Source of the DNA: Caryophanales bacterium
Lineage (GTDB): Bacteria; Bacillota; Bacilli; Bacillales; Amphibacillaceae
Direction: 5' to 3'
Length of the DNA: 64,000 nucleotides
NCBI GenBank assembly: GCA_026168805.1
Contig: JAPFDS010000075.1
Span: 1-64,000 of the forward strand
Under the pieces are notes generated by a model, which saw only the letters and a list, made by a program, of their open reading frames with translations, was not told the DNA's origin and did no database searches. How positions within the stretch are numbered: the stretch's first letter is position 1; every line of letters starts with the position of its first letter. Positions 35,308-45,251 of the stretch are shown piece by piece. The translations under genes and the position numbers were made by a program.

Positions 35308-36591
35308 ATGGTAGCCGATCATGTGACACAATCTACTAACGGTGATGATGAGACACAACTGGATATGTTGAGTTCTACAAGAGTAGTTATAAAGAATGCA
35401 TTAGAACGTCTAGGGTATCCAAATGAAGTATATGAATTGTTAAAAGATTCCCTTCGTATGCTAACTGTTCGTATACCCGTTCGGATGGATGATGGTTCTA
35501 TTAAAGTGTTTACTGGATATAGAGCCCAACATAATGACGCTGTAGGTCCAACAAAAGGTGGTGTACGCTTCCATCCAAATGTTACTGAAGATGAAGTGAA
35601 TGCACTTGCAATATGGATGAGTTTGAAAGCAGGTATTATGGATCTTCCATATGGTGGGGGTAAAGGTGGCATTATTTGTGATCCAAGAGAAATGTCTTTT
35701 CGTGAATTAGAAGGTTTAAGTAGAGGCTATGTTCGAGCAATTAGCCAATTTGTCGGACCTACGAAAGATATTCCAGCTCCAGATATTTTTACGAATTCTC
35801 AAATAATGGCTTGGATGATGGATGAATATAGTCGGATAGATGAATATAATAGTCCTGGATTTATTACAGGAAAGCCAATTGTTTTAGGCGGTTCACACGG
35901 AAGAGAAACTGCAACAGCTAAAGGCGTTACAATTTGTATAAAAGAAGCTGCTAATAAGCGTGGAATTGATTTAGAAGATGCACGAGTAATCGTACAAGGC
36001 TTTGGAAATGCAGGTAGTTTCTTAGCTAAATTCTTACACGATGCAGGTGCAAAAGTCATTGGAATTTCAGATGCTTATGGTGCTTTACACGACCCAGATG
36101 GACTTGATATTGATTATTTATTAGATCGTCGAGATAGCTTTGGAACGATTACAAAATTATTCAATAATACAATAACTAATCAAGAATTACTTGAACAAGA
36201 CTGTGATATTCTTGTTCCAGCTGCAGTGCAGAACCAAATTACGAAAGAAAACGCCCATAATATCAAAGCAAGTATTGTAGTTGAAGCTGCAAATGGACCA
36301 ACAACACCTGAAGGTACGAAAATCTTAACTGAACGTGATATCTTATTAGTGCCAGATGTAATGGCATCTTCAGGCGGAGTAACTGTTTCATATTTTGAAT
36401 GGGTTCAAAATAATCAAGGATATTATTGGCCTGAAGAAGAAATTGATGAAAAGTTAACTAAAGCAATGATTAAATCATTTAATACAATTTATAATACAGC
36501 AAGAACAAGACAGATTGACATGCGACTTGCAGCCTATATGGTCGGAGTTCGCAAAATGGCTGAAGCTTCTAGATTTAGAGGATGGGTGTAA
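35308..36591 (+). CDS. gudB: NAD-dependent glutamate dehydrogenase GudB
   Basis: A 427-residue catabolic glutamate dehydrogenase (glutamate to 2-oxoglutarate plus ammonia). Signatures: RVDD-like MDDGSIKVFTGYRAQH, LPYGGGKGGI with the catalytic Lys, PAPDIFTNSQIMAWMMDEYS, and the Rossmann motif VQGFGNAGSF. The segment NVTEDEVNALAIWMSL lacks the three-residue duplication that makes GudB cryptic in laboratory B. subtilis 168, so the enzyme should be active. ATG follows AGGAGG. Confidence 0.95.
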   Translation: MVADHVTQSTNGDDETQLDMLSSTRVVIKNALERLGYPNEVYELLKDSLRMLTVRIPVRMDDGSIKVFTGYRAQHNDAVGPTKGGVRFHPNVTEDEVNALAIWMSLKAGIMDLPYGGGKGGIICDPREMSFRELEGLSRGYVRAISQFVGPTKDIPAPDIFTNSQIMAWMMDEYSRIDEYNSPGFITGKPIVLGGSHGRETATAKGVTICIKEAANKRGIDLEDARVIVQGFGNAGSFLAKFLHDAGAKVIGISDAYGALHDPDGLDIDYLLDRRDSFGTITKLFNNTITNQELLEQDCDILVPAAVQNQITKENAHNIKASIVVEAANGPTTPEGTKILTERDILLVPDVMASSGGVTVSYFEWVQNNQGYYWPEEEIDEKLTKAMIKSFNTIYNTARTRQIDMRLAAYMVGVRKMAEASRFRGWV

Positions 36592-36642
36592 ATCAAACTC
36601 TTATCCTGGAAGAGTTTCACTAGGACGCCTTTCATATACTGT

Positions 36643-36676
36643 AAAAGATCTATTCTCATTGAATAGGTCTTTTTTT
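36643..36676 (+). terminator. terminator after gudB
   Basis: AAAAGATCTATTC and GAATAGGTCTTTT pair over 13 bp with one G-T pair and a 5-nt loop, then T residues. Confidence 0.8.
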
Positions 36677-36794
36677 ATTTTCAATATATGAATCATCTAG
36701 GTTACTTAAATAAAATATATTCATATGTATAATTTTCCTCAATTGTATAAAGATAAGAATCATTAAAATATAACATATGGGGAGGTTTAAAAGA

Positions 36795-37568
36795 GTGCAT
36801 GTGAAGAAAAGAAAATTCCTACAGATCATCTGTTTAACGATTGTATCTACATGTTTGATTTTCATAGCTGTACCTCATCAACAAGTTCATGCATTTAGTC
36901 CACAAATCATTCAAAAAGGGGCTATTGGAGAAGATGTCATTGAATTACAAGCTAGACTTCAATATATCGGGTTTTATAATGGAAAAATTGATGGCGTGTT
37001 TGGTTGGGGTACATATTGGGCACTTCGAAATTTCCAATCAGAATTCGGTATGGAAATCGATGGACTAGGAGGACAAAAGACAAAAGAAAAATTAGCTCAA
37101 GTAACAAAATATGACCAAGAAGGTATCCAGAATGAAACAAATGCAGGCGGTGAAGGTAATAAAGAGGAAAATGTTGCAACAGAACCTACATCGACGAATG
37201 TTCCACAAGGATATTCACAAAATGACATTCAATTACTAGCAAATGCTGTCTATGGAGAAGCAAGAGGAGAATCTTATGAAGGCCAAGTAGCAGTTGCAGC
37301 TGTTATTTTAAACCGTGTACAAAGCGCTACTTTTCCGAATACCGTTGCAGGAGTAGTATTTGAACCAAGAGCATTTACAGCTGTTGCAGATGGACAAATA
37401 TATTTAACACCGAATGAAACTGCAAAGGAAGCTGTGCTAGATGCAATTAATGGTTGGGATCCCTCTGGAAACGCTCTATATTATTTTAACCCAGAAACAG
37501 CAACATCTAGCTGGATATGGTCTCGTCCACAAATTAAGCAAATTGGAAAACATATATTTTGTAAATAG
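36795..37568 (+). CDS. sleB: spore cortex-lytic enzyme SleB
   Basis: A 257-residue germination hydrolase (lytic transglycosylase) stored in dormant spores. The signal peptide ends VHA at residue 33. A peptidoglycan-binding domain follows (IGEDVIELQARLQYIGFYNG), then a Ser/Thr/Asn-rich linker and the SleB/CwlJ catalytic domain (ANAVYGEARGE with the catalytic Glu). The C terminus GKHIFCK is as in B. subtilis. Start is GTG 36795, nine bases after GGGGAGG; an in-frame ATG at 36777 precedes the Shine-Dalgarno. Operon with ypeB. Confidence 0.93.
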   Translation: MHVKKRKFLQIICLTIVSTCLIFIAVPHQQVHAFSPQIIQKGAIGEDVIELQARLQYIGFYNGKIDGVFGWGTYWALRNFQSEFGMEIDGLGGQKTKEKLAQVTKYDQEGIQNETNAGGEGNKEENVATEPTSTNVPQGYSQNDIQLLANAVYGEARGESYEGQVAVAAVILNRVQSATFPNTVAGVVFEPRAFTAVADGQIYLTPNETAKEAVLDAINGWDPSGNALYYFNPETATSSWIWSRPQIKQIGKHIFCK

Positions 37569-37585
37569 GAAGGTGAGTGAAATAC

Positions 37586-38917
37586 ATGTTTCGTTGGATA
37601 TCAATAGCATTACTAGTTATTGCGGGAATTGGTCTGGGGGCATGGGGCTATAAAGAACATGAAGAAAAGAATGCAGTGCTTATTCAAGCAGAAAATACGT
37701 ATCAGCGAGCATTCCATGAATTAACCTACCATATGGACCTGTTACATGACAAGATAGGGACAGCATTAGCAGCCAGCTCAGATAAAAGATTGTCCCCGGA
37801 ATTAGTAGAAATATGGCGAATTACGTCTGAGTCACTTGGGAATGTAGGCCAATTGCCTTTATCATTATTGCCATTTAATAAAACAGCGAGCTTTTTGTCT
37901 GATATTGGTGAGTTTACTTATCAAACGGCTGCAAGAGATTTGGAAGATGACCCATTATCTGAAGAAGAAAGAGCTGATTTAGAAGAGTTATATGCACAAG
38001 CAGAAGATATTCAGGGTGAACTACGAAATGTACAACATGCGGTGTTAGAGGACAATTTAAGGTGGATGGACGTTCAATTAGCGCTTGCGACCGAAGATGA
38101 ACCTATGGATAATAAAGTAATTGACGGTTTTAAAACAGTTGAGAAAAAAGTAAAAGGCTATGAAGAAGGAAATGTTGATTCTTCCATTTTTGCAATTACA
38201 CCTGATAAGGAAATGTATCAATCCATTACAGGTGAAGATGTTGCAGAAGAAGAAGCAGTGAACATAGCGCGTGACATTTTCCATCTTCCAGATGAAGACT
38301 TAACCGTTTCTACTACTGGTGAGGGGTCCGAAATACCTATGTACACGATGACGTATCGAGATGACGATATCAATGCATATATGGATATGACAAAACAAGG
38401 TGCACATCCAGTGACAATCATCATGAAACGACCAGTGAAAGAGCAGAATCTTAGTCTGCATGAAGGAACATTAGAGGCAGAAGAATACTTAAAATCTTTT
38501 GATATAGATGATATGACATTATTCCAAAGTAGTGAACATAATGGGATTGGAATGTATTCATATATTTTCCAAGATGGGGATGTACGAATATTATCTGATG
38601 CCATTCAAATAAAAGTTGCATTAGACAATGGTGATATATTAGGGTTTAGTGGAAGAAACTTTTATTCCAATCATCATGATAGAGATATTCCCCAACCGGA
38701 AATTACCGAAGAAGAAGCAGTTGATTTAGTCAATGAAAATCTTACTGTTAACGAAATCCATTTGGCGATTATAGACGACGATTTTGGTGATGAAGTCCTC
38801 GTATATGAAATTTTAGGATCCTTGGATGAAGACACGTACCGAATATTCATCAATGCAGATAACGGCGATGAAGAAAAAGTTGAAAAGTTGTCTAGTGTGG
38901 AAGCAAATTTCTCTTAA
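37586..38917 (+). CDS. ypeB: germination protein YpeB
   Basis: A 443-residue partner that stabilises and localises SleB in the spore. An N-terminal membrane helix (ISIALLVIAGIGLGAWGY) is followed by a helical domain with the conserved NTYQRAFHELTYHMDLLHDK stretch, then three PepSY-like repeats (about residues 205-440). ATG 37586 lies ten bases after AAGGTG; an in-frame GTG at 37577 overlaps that site. It is more acidic than the B. subtilis protein. Directly follows sleB, as expected. Confidence 0.92.
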   Translation: MFRWISIALLVIAGIGLGAWGYKEHEEKNAVLIQAENTYQRAFHELTYHMDLLHDKIGTALAASSDKRLSPELVEIWRITSESLGNVGQLPLSLLPFNKTASFLSDIGEFTYQTAARDLEDDPLSEEERADLEELYAQAEDIQGELRNVQHAVLEDNLRWMDVQLALATEDEPMDNKVIDGFKTVEKKVKGYEEGNVDSSIFAITPDKEMYQSITGEDVAEEEAVNIARDIFHLPDEDLTVSTTGEGSEIPMYTMTYRDDDINAYMDMTKQGAHPVTIIMKRPVKEQNLSLHEGTLEAEEYLKSFDIDDMTLFQSSEHNGIGMYSYIFQDGDVRILSDAIQIKVALDNGDILGFSGRNFYSNHHDRDIPQPEITEEEAVDLVNENLTVNEIHLAIIDDDFGDEVLVYEILGSLDEDTYRIFINADNGDEEKVEKLSSVEANFS

Positions 38918-39013
38918 AAAGAAGCGGAAATCCATTTTCTCTCTTTTTCCTTGAATGTGTAGGTATAAAGGTCTATTATTAAAGTACCTACTATGATCGG
39001 GAGGGGGAATACA

Positions 39014-39670
39014 ATGAATATTGGTAAGGAATTATTTATTACAGTTACTGATGAAGAATCAACAAAAGATCAAACGTATAAATGCTCCATAGTAGATACG
39101 AGCAATGACTTTTTGTATGTTGATCAACCAATACACACAGAGACGAAACGAACGTTAGTGTTATCAAGAGGTGCTCATATAAAGGTATCTTTTATCGGAA
39201 AAGATAACGTCGTGTATGAATATCATTCAATTGTAGTGCATAGAAAAATGTTAACCATTCCCGCTTATGCTATTTTACCACCGAAAAAGAGTGACATTAA
39301 ACGCATCCAACGAAGAAACTTTGTCCGTGTACAAACTGCGGTTGATATATCGATTCATTGTGTTAAACAAACAAGCGATCCGTTCACAACAGTAACTTCT
39401 GACATTAGTGGGGGCGGATTAGCTTGCATAATACCAAACCACATATCTTTAGATAAAAAACAACTCATATCTATATATATTGTTTTACCAGATAAGAAAG
39501 CCCCAACATATATTCAAGTAAAAGCACGTGTCGTGCAAATACATCAAATAAAACACCATCAATTGATAGCATCAGTTGAATTTGTCCAAATTTCTTCATC
39601 CGAACAACAATCGATTATTCGTTATGTTTTTGAAACTCAAAGAAAGCAACTTGAAAAATATTTACAATAA
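39014..39670 (+). CDS. motI: c-di-GMP receptor with PilZ domain, MotI/YpfA
   Basis: A 218-residue YcgR-like protein. The N-terminal YcgR-N domain spans about residues 1-95. The C-terminal PilZ domain shows QRRNFVRV (RxxxR c-di-GMP motif) and DISGGGLA (DxSxxG). In B. subtilis the homologue (DgrA/MotI, 217 aa) binds c-di-GMP and inhibits flagellar rotation through MotA. ATG 39014 follows GGAGGGGG; an earlier ATG (38993) lies before it. Confidence 0.88.
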   Translation: MNIGKELFITVTDEESTKDQTYKCSIVDTSNDFLYVDQPIHTETKRTLVLSRGAHIKVSFIGKDNVVYEYHSIVVHRKMLTIPAYAILPPKKSDIKRIQRRNFVRVQTAVDISIHCVKQTSDPFTTVTSDISGGGLACIIPNHISLDKKQLISIYIVLPDKKAPTYIQVKARVVQIHQIKHHQLIASVEFVQISSSEQQSIIRYVFETQRKQLEKYLQ

Positions 39671-39819
39671 AACATTAATATTTCATTCGAAAAATGAGTT
39701 ATTCATGATAAAATAACTCATTTTTTTCAAATTTATGGTACTATATATACGTATCACTAATAAAGAATATTTGGCTACATGTTTGTAGTTCGTTTGATAG
39801 ATTTGAGAGGAATGAGAAG

Positions 39820-40488
39820 ATGAAAAAAATTGCAATTGCAATAGACGGTCCTGCTGCAGCAGGTAAAAGTACCGTTGCAAAAATAGTTGCACACAAAATG
39901 AAGTACAAATATATAGACACTGGCGCAATGTATCGAGCTGTAACATTTCATCTATTAGATAATGATATTGATATATATAATGAAGATGAAATTTCAACAT
40001 TACTTTCGAACATTCAGATACAATTTAAACAAGAGGAAAATGGGCAACATATATTTTTAAATGGCAAAGATATAACAGATGATATTCGCACAGACGAAGT
40101 TACAAATAATGTATCAACCGTTTCTAGCCATGCAGCAGTACGCAAAGAAATGGTGAGAAGACAGCAGGAGTTTGTCGAAGAACGAGGCATCGTTATGGAT
40201 GGAAGAGATATTGGAACGCACGTTATTCCAGATGCTGAAGTTAAGTTTTACCTAGTAGCCTCGGTTGACGAACGAGCCGAAAGAAGATTTATTGAAAATG
40301 AAAAAAGAGGATACAAAACAGATATCAATCAAATAAAAAAGGAAATTAGAGAACGCGACCTACAAGATATGCAACGAGAAGTTTCTCCTTTAGTAAAAGC
40401 AGATGATGCGATTGAAATAGATACAACATCTTATACCATTCAGCAAGTTGCGGATCGAATGTATGATCAGATAAATAAAGTGATCTAA
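39820..40488 (+). CDS. cmk: cytidylate kinase
   Basis: A 222-residue kinase that phosphorylates CMP and dCMP. P-loop GPAAAGKST near residue 11; DTGAMYRA substrate loop; MDGRDIGTHVIPDAEVKFYL; lid region ERAERRFIENEKRG. ATG follows GAGAGGAATG. It precedes the S1-like gene as in many bacteria. Confidence 0.95.
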   Translation: MKKIAIAIDGPAAAGKSTVAKIVAHKMKYKYIDTGAMYRAVTFHLLDNDIDIYNEDEISTLLSNIQIQFKQEENGQHIFLNGKDITDDIRTDEVTNNVSTVSSHAAVRKEMVRRQQEFVEERGIVMDGRDIGTHVIPDAEVKFYLVASVDERAERRFIENEKRGYKTDINQIKKEIRERDLQDMQREVSPLVKADDAIEIDTTSYTIQQVADRMYDQINKVI

Positions 40489-40614
40489 TCTTTTGAAAGC
40501 ACAAGTTAATAACTTGACAATTCAATGAAATTAGTAGAAATTTAAGAGAAGAGATGAAATGCTTTATACATATTAAGGCTACCAAGCTTTATTGCACATT
40601 AGGAGGGCTATGCT

Positions 40615-41736
40615 ATGGAAGATCAAAACACAGCATTAGAAGTTGGGGAAATTTTAGAGGGAACTGTTGCTCGTATTGATGATAAACAAGTTCTTGTCGA
40701 TACGAATCAAAAAACAGAAAGTATTTTACCGATCAGTGAACTTTCAAATTTACATGTAGAACATCCATCTGATGTTTTATCAGAAGGCGATGAAGTTCGC
40801 GTAAAGGTGTTAAAGATTGATGACGATGTGATCGTATCACTAAAAGAAGTTGAAGCAGAAAAGGTATGGGAAGACTTAGAACAAAAACTCGCATCTCATG
40901 AAACATTTGAAGTTACTGTAAAAGAAGTTGTTAAAGGAGGACTCGTTGCTGATGTTGGGCTAAGAGGATTTATTCCTGCATCATTAGTAGAAACGCACTT
41001 TGTTGAGGATTTTTCACCCTATCAGGACGAAACGCTTCGTGTAAAAGTAACTGAACTGGATCGCGAACAAAATAGAGTCATCCTCTCACATCGCGCAGTT
41101 CTAGAAGAAGAACAAGCTACGAAGAAAGAAGAAATTTTAAATACATTACAATCTGGACAAGTCATCGATGGAGTTGTCCAACGATTAACAAATTTTGGTG
41201 CATTTGTTGATGTCGGAGGAGTGGATGGACTTGTTCACATTTCTGAACTTGCCCATAAACACGTTGAACATGCATCAGATGTTGTTCAAGAAGGAGATAC
41301 CATCTCAGTAGAGATCCTTTCAGTCGATCCTGAAACTGAACGTATTTCACTATCTCATAAAAACACAATTCCTGGACCATGGACAAATATCGAATCTTCC
41401 ATTGCTCAGGGAGACGTTGTTGAAGGGACAGTCCAACGACTTGTTGATTTTGGTGCATTTGTTGAAGTGAAAGAGGGAGTTGAAGGACTCGTTCACATTT
41501 CTCAAATTGCTAATAGACATGTTGATACGCCACACGAAGTACTCAAAGTAGGCGAAACTGTTTCTGTAAAAGTTCTTGATGTAGATGAGGAAAAAGAACG
41601 GATCTCCTTAAGTATCAAGGCACTCGAACAAGAAGCAGAAGCAAAAGAGTTTCAAAAGTATGAAAGAAACGATGAACAAAGTGGTTTTTCACTCAGTGAT
41701 GTTATTGGTGATAAACTCGATAAATATAAAAAATAA
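40615..41736 (+). CDS. ypfD: ribosomal protein S1 homologue YpfD
   Basis: A 373-residue RNA-binding protein with four S1 repeats (about residues 10-80, 97-165, 182-250 and 267-337). Repeats 3 and 4 share VQRLTNFGAFVDV / VQRLVDFGAFVEV and GLVHISEL / GLVHISQI. The first repeat is divergent, as in other Gram-positive S1 homologues, which are not stoichiometric ribosomal subunits. ATG follows AGGAGGG. A terminator follows. Confidence 0.92.
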   Translation: MEDQNTALEVGEILEGTVARIDDKQVLVDTNQKTESILPISELSNLHVEHPSDVLSEGDEVRVKVLKIDDDVIVSLKEVEAEKVWEDLEQKLASHETFEVTVKEVVKGGLVADVGLRGFIPASLVETHFVEDFSPYQDETLRVKVTELDREQNRVILSHRAVLEEEQATKKEEILNTLQSGQVIDGVVQRLTNFGAFVDVGGVDGLVHISELAHKHVEHASDVVQEGDTISVEILSVDPETERISLSHKNTIPGPWTNIESSIAQGDVVEGTVQRLVDFGAFVEVKEGVEGLVHISQIANRHVDTPHEVLKVGETVSVKVLDVDEEKERISLSIKALEQEAEAKEFQKYERNDEQSGFSLSDVIGDKLDKYKK

Positions 41737-41743
41737 TATACGG

Positions 41744-41777
41744 AAAAAAACCTTTTCTTAAACGAAAAGGTTTTTTT
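41744..41777 (+). terminator. terminator after ypfD
   Basis: AAAACCTTTTC and GAAAAGGTTTT form an 11-bp stem with a 6-nt loop and a T run. Confidence 0.88.
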
Positions 41778-41887
41778 ATGAATAATATCTTGTTGGATAT
41801 TCAATTACTATATCTCTTTTGCCCTTCTCTTTTAATGGTTCGTCCTTCAATCGGGAACGTACAGTTAAAAGTATAATGGACATTTAT

Positions 41888-41917
41888 TTGACAGCATTTG
41901 CAGTTCTAAGGTACATT
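41888..41917 (+). promoter_or_regulatory. candidate sigma-A promoter of der
   Basis: TTGACA (41888-41893) with TACATT (41912-41917) after 18 bp. The der start is 53 bp downstream. Confidence 0.5.
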
Positions 41918-41970
41918 TAATAGTTAAGAGAGTTGTGCTTATATGCGATTACAGAAAGGAAACAACTTAT

Positions 41971-43281
41971 ATGAATAAATCAACTATTGCAATCGTTGGT
42001 AGACCAAATATAGGAAAATCAACAGTATTTAATCGAATTGCAGGAGAACGTATATCCATTGTTGATGATATGCCAGGTGTCACAAGAGACCGCGTATATG
42101 CATCAGCTGAATGGTTAACACATGAATTTAATATCATTGATACAGGTGGCATTGAAGTTGGCGATGAGCCTTTATTACAAAAAATGCGACATCAAGCAGA
42201 AATAGCTATTGATGAAGCAGATGTCATTATTTTTATGGTCAATGGAAGAGAAGGTATTACAGCAGCAGATGAAGAAGTGGCCCACATATTATACCGATCT
42301 AAGAAGTCTGTCGTACTTGCAGTCAACAAAATTGACAGTCCAGAACTTCAGGAGAATATATATGAATATTATTCTCTCGGATTTGGGGAGCCATTTCCCA
42401 TATCTGGATCGCACGGTTTAGGACTTGGAGATTTATTGGACGAAGCTGTTCGTCATTTCCCTACAGACATCTCTGAAGATAAAGACGACGATACGATTTA
42501 CTTTAGTTTGATTGGCCGTCCTAACGTTGGCAAGTCATCACTCGTAAATTCTATTTTGAATGAAAATCGTGTCATTGTAAGTGATCAAGAAGGTACGACT
42601 AGAGATGCCATTGATACATTGTTTCATGATGAGGATCAAAAGTTTGTCATTATTGACACGGCTGGTATGAGAAAACGGGGTAAAGTGTATGAAACAACAG
42701 AGAAATACAGCGTACTTAGAGCTTTAAAGGCAATTGAGAGATCTGACGTTGTGCTCGTTGTAATTGATGCTGATACTGGGATACGTGAACAAGATAAAAA
42801 GGTTGCTGGTTATGCACATGATGAAGGACGAGCCATTGTTATCGTAGTAAATAAATGGGATACAATTGAAAGCTCCCAAGATGCCATGCAGAAATTTGAG
42901 GAAAACATTCGCAATCAGTTTCAATTTTTACATTATGCACCAATTGTGTTTGTTTCTGCTAAAACAAAAAGACGTTTACAAACGATTCTTCCTACAGTTA
43001 TTGTCGCTAGTGAGAATCATTCAAAACGCGTACAAACACATGTACTTAATGATGTAATTATGGATGCATTAGCCGTTAATCCAGCGCCAACATATAAAGG
43101 TCAGCGTTTGAAGGTGTTTTATACCACTCAAGTGGCTGTTAAACCACCAGTGTTTGCTGTGTTTGTAAATGAACCAGAACTTCTACATTTTTCATATAAA
43201 AGGTTTTTGGAAAATACGATTCGTAAAGCATTTGGGTTTTCATCAACCCCAATTAAAATAGTAGCAAGAAAAAGAAAATAA
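41971..43281 (+). CDS. der: ribosome biogenesis GTPase Der
   Basis: A 436-residue GTPase with two tandem G domains for 50S assembly, same length as B. subtilis Der/EngA. Domain 1: [17 protein letters not shown]. Domain 2: [24 protein letters not shown]-terminal KH-like domain ends [11 protein letters not shown] 41971 follows AAGGAAAC; an upstream in-frame ATG (41935) would add a non-conserved leader. Confidence 0.95.
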   Translation: MNKSTIAIVGRPNIGKSTVFNRIAGERISIVDDMPGVTRDRVYASAEWLTHEFNIIDTGGIEVGDEPLLQKMRHQAEIAIDEADVIIFMVNGREGITAADEEVAHILYRSKKSVVLAVNKIDSPELQENIYEYYSLGFGEPFPISGSHGLGLGDLLDEAVRHFPTDISEDKDDDTIYFSLIGRPNVGKSSLVNSILNENRVIVSDQEGTTRDAIDTLFHDEDQKFVIIDTAGMRKRGKVYETTEKYSVLRALKAIERSDVVLVVIDADTGIREQDKKVAGYAHDEGRAIVIVVNKWDTIESSQDAMQKFEENIRNQFQFLHYAPIVFVSAKTKRRLQTILPTVIVASENHSKRVQTHVLNDVIMDALAVNPAPTYKGQRLKVFYTTQVAVKPPVFAVFVNEPELLHFSYKRFLENTIRKAFGFSSTPIKIVARKRK

Positions 43282-43292
43282 GGAGCGATTTT

Positions 43293-44318
43293 ATGGCAAA
43301 AGTAGCTGTGCTAGGTGCAGGTAGCTGGGGAACAGCACTGGCAATTGTTTTAGCAGATAACCAGCACGATGTTCGACTGTGGACACACCGCAAAGAACAA
43401 GCTGAAGCAATAAATACTACAAATAAAAATGAAAAGTATCTAGAAATTATGATTCCTAAAGAAATAAAGGCAACATCAAATATGGAAGAAGCTGTTAAAG
43501 GCTGTGACGCCATTGTAGTAGTTGTACCAACAAAAGCTATTAGACCTGTTTGTCAGGAACTAGCAAACATAATGGAACCAAATTCAACGATTATTCATGC
43601 ATCTAAAGGAATCGAACCAGATTCCTTGAAAAGAGTGTCACAAATGATCGATGAAGAAATTCCGTCTTATTCGTATGATGATGTTGTTGTATTATCAGGT
43701 CCAAGTCATGCGGAAGAAGTAGCTCAAAGACAGCCAACAACTGTAACAGTTTCTTCAACAAATGAAAATAAAGCAGTGATTGCGCAAGACTTGTTTATTA
43801 ATGATGTATTTCGGGTCTATACAAGTACAGATATTATTGGAATTGAGTTAGGAGGGGCTCTTAAAAACATTATTGCTTTAGGTGCTGGAATCTCTGATGG
43901 TCTTGGCTATGGTGATAATGCAAAAGCGGCAATAATGACAAGGGGTCTCGCAGAAATTACACGAATAGGAACCACTTTAGGAGCAAATCCTCTCACATTT
44001 TTAGGGTTACCAGGAGTTGGCGATTTAATGGTTACATGCACAAGTGTACATAGTCGTAACTGGCGTGCAGGTAACTTAATTGGACGTGGGCAATCACTTG
44101 ATGATGTCCTCGATCAAATGGGAATGGTTGTAGAGGGTGTACGTACAACTAAAGCAGCTTATCAATTAGCCCAAAAGCAGCAAATTGAAATGCCAATTAC
44201 TGAGGGTATTTATGATATATTAGTTAATCATAAAACGCCAAAAGAAGTCGTTCACCACCTAATGAACCGAGATAAGCGTGAAGAGTTAGATGACTACGCA
44301 TCCTTATTAAAAAATTAA
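43293..44318 (+). CDS. gpsA: glycerol-3-phosphate dehydrogenase [NAD(P)+]
   Basis: A 341-residue enzyme that makes sn-glycerol 3-phosphate for phospholipids. Nucleotide-binding motif LGAGSWGTALA at the N terminus; HASKGIEPD; catalytic Lys in LGGALKNIIALGAG; and the GDLMVTCTSVHSRN stretch. 11 bp after der with an AAGGAG Shine-Dalgarno, so der-gpsA is an operon as in B. subtilis. Confidence 0.95.
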   Translation: MAKVAVLGAGSWGTALAIVLADNQHDVRLWTHRKEQAEAINTTNKNEKYLEIMIPKEIKATSNMEEAVKGCDAIVVVVPTKAIRPVCQELANIMEPNSTIIHASKGIEPDSLKRVSQMIDEEIPSYSYDDVVVLSGPSHAEEVAQRQPTTVTVSSTNENKAVIAQDLFINDVFRVYTSTDIIGIELGGALKNIIALGAGISDGLGYGDNAKAAIMTRGLAEITRIGTTLGANPLTFLGLPGVGDLMVTCTSVHSRNWRAGNLIGRGQSLDDVLDQMGMVVEGVRTTKAAYQLAQKQQIEMPITEGIYDILVNHKTPKEVVHHLMNRDKREELDDYASLLKN

Positions 44319-44393
44319 ATGCATGAAGATCGCAACACACATTCTCACCACCTGCATACAATGTATTGAAATTGATGTCAGGGAGGCGAGTGA

Positions 44394-44651
44394 GTGAGTA
44401 ATTTTCAAAAAGGTGTTTTCGATAAGTTAAAACAATCAGCAAATATTGATTCAGATGAGGTCTATCAAGTGGCTGAATCTTTACAAGGTGCGGATTTTTC
44501 AGATGAGCAGACTGTTCATCATTTAGTCCGACACTTAGCTAAAATGGCGAATAAACCATTAACAAAGGAACAAGAGATTCAAATTGTCAACTCCATTACG
44601 AAAAGCAATATGCCTACAGATATGGAATCGCTAAATAACTTGTTTAAATAA
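44394..44651 (+). CDS. spoVIF: stage VI sporulation protein F-like protein
   Basis: An 85-residue protein resembling B. subtilis SpoVIF (YjcC), which helps late spore-coat assembly. Shared pattern: an N-terminal helix, then SLQGADFSDEQTVHHLVRHLAKMANKPL and a C-terminal NSITKSNMPTD segment. I describe the match by shape and motif from memory. GTG 44394 is eight bases after GGGAGGCGAG. In B. subtilis the gene lies elsewhere; here it follows gpsA. Confidence 0.75.
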   Translation: MSNFQKGVFDKLKQSANIDSDEVYQVAESLQGADFSDEQTVHHLVRHLAKMANKPLTKEQEIQIVNSITKSNMPTDMESLNNLFK

Positions 44652-45027
44652 TTCACTCGGATGAAAAGAACCTTATCTTAGTAGGCGAGTGATGATACAA
44701 ACAGCATTGCATATGCATAAACTATATTGCACAAGCATTCAAAGATAGAGTTGCAATAGGTATTATTTAGTCGAACCGATTTGAAATTAACCCCTTTTCA
44801 AATCGGTTTTTATTTTTGCAATTTCGACTAAATAAAGAACATATGTGAAAATGTATGAAGTATGTTAATAACCTATGTTATACTATTCATTGTTTGTATA
44901 TGAGCGAACTATTTACTTACAAAACAAATTCATACGTTAGGATGGACAACCAATACAGTTTCATAGCGGTTAACATCCAATATATGGAAGTAAGAATGAT
45001 TTTAATGATTAATAAGAGGTGAATGAT
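44652..45027 (+). other. 376-bp intergenic region between spoVIF and yphE
   Basis: AT-rich and without a plausible gene. It holds the nested hairpin at 44763-44835, probably the spoVIF terminator. The last 180 bp presumably carry a yphE promoter, but no box is convincing. Confidence 0.6.
44763..44835 (+). terminator. terminator hairpin nested inside a second inverted repeat
   Basis: Inner stem: AACCGATTTGAAA (44774-44786) with TTTCAAATCGGTT (44796-44808), followed by T residues, a normal terminator. Outer arms: TTATTTAGTCGAA (44763-44775) and TTCGACTAAATAA (44823-44835), a perfect 13-bp pair that encloses terminator and T tract. Confidence 0.75.
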
Positions 45028-45225
45028 ATGTCTACATCCATGCTTAAAATGTATATTTCATTTGCAGGAATGGTATTTTTAATAGTAGCAATTGGTCTTA
45101 TTCTACTTAGTCGCTATAAATTAAAAGGTTTTTTAGCTGGAATTGTCTCACTACTAGCATATATATGTTTAGTCCTAGGTAGTTTAATTATTGTATATAT
45201 CGTATTTAGTGGACCTACCGGTTAA
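45028..45225 (+). CDS. yphE: small membrane protein YphE (DUF2768)
   Basis: A 65-residue protein with two membrane helices (FAGMVFLIVAIGLILLS and LLAYICLVLGSLIIVYIVF) separated by a short basic loop. It matches the DUF2768/YphE pattern and its place before yphF and spoIVA. ATG 45028 follows GAGGTG; an in-frame GTG (45019) overlaps that site. Function unknown; likely expressed in sporulation in relatives. Confidence 0.78.
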   Translation: MSTSMLKMYISFAGMVFLIVAIGLILLSRYKLKGFLAGIVSLLAYICLVLGSLIIVYIVFSGPTG

Positions 45226-45251
45226 ACACATGGATCATAGGAGGAACAAAA

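Noticed and set aside
36680-36778. Sigma-G promoter for sleB
   Set aside because: Expected on biological grounds, but no GHATR and CATNHTA pair with 17-18 bp spacing was found.
41778-41880. Short open frame MNNILLDIQLL... between ypfD and der
   Set aside because: It starts inside the terminator tail, lacks a ribosome-binding site and matches no family that I know.
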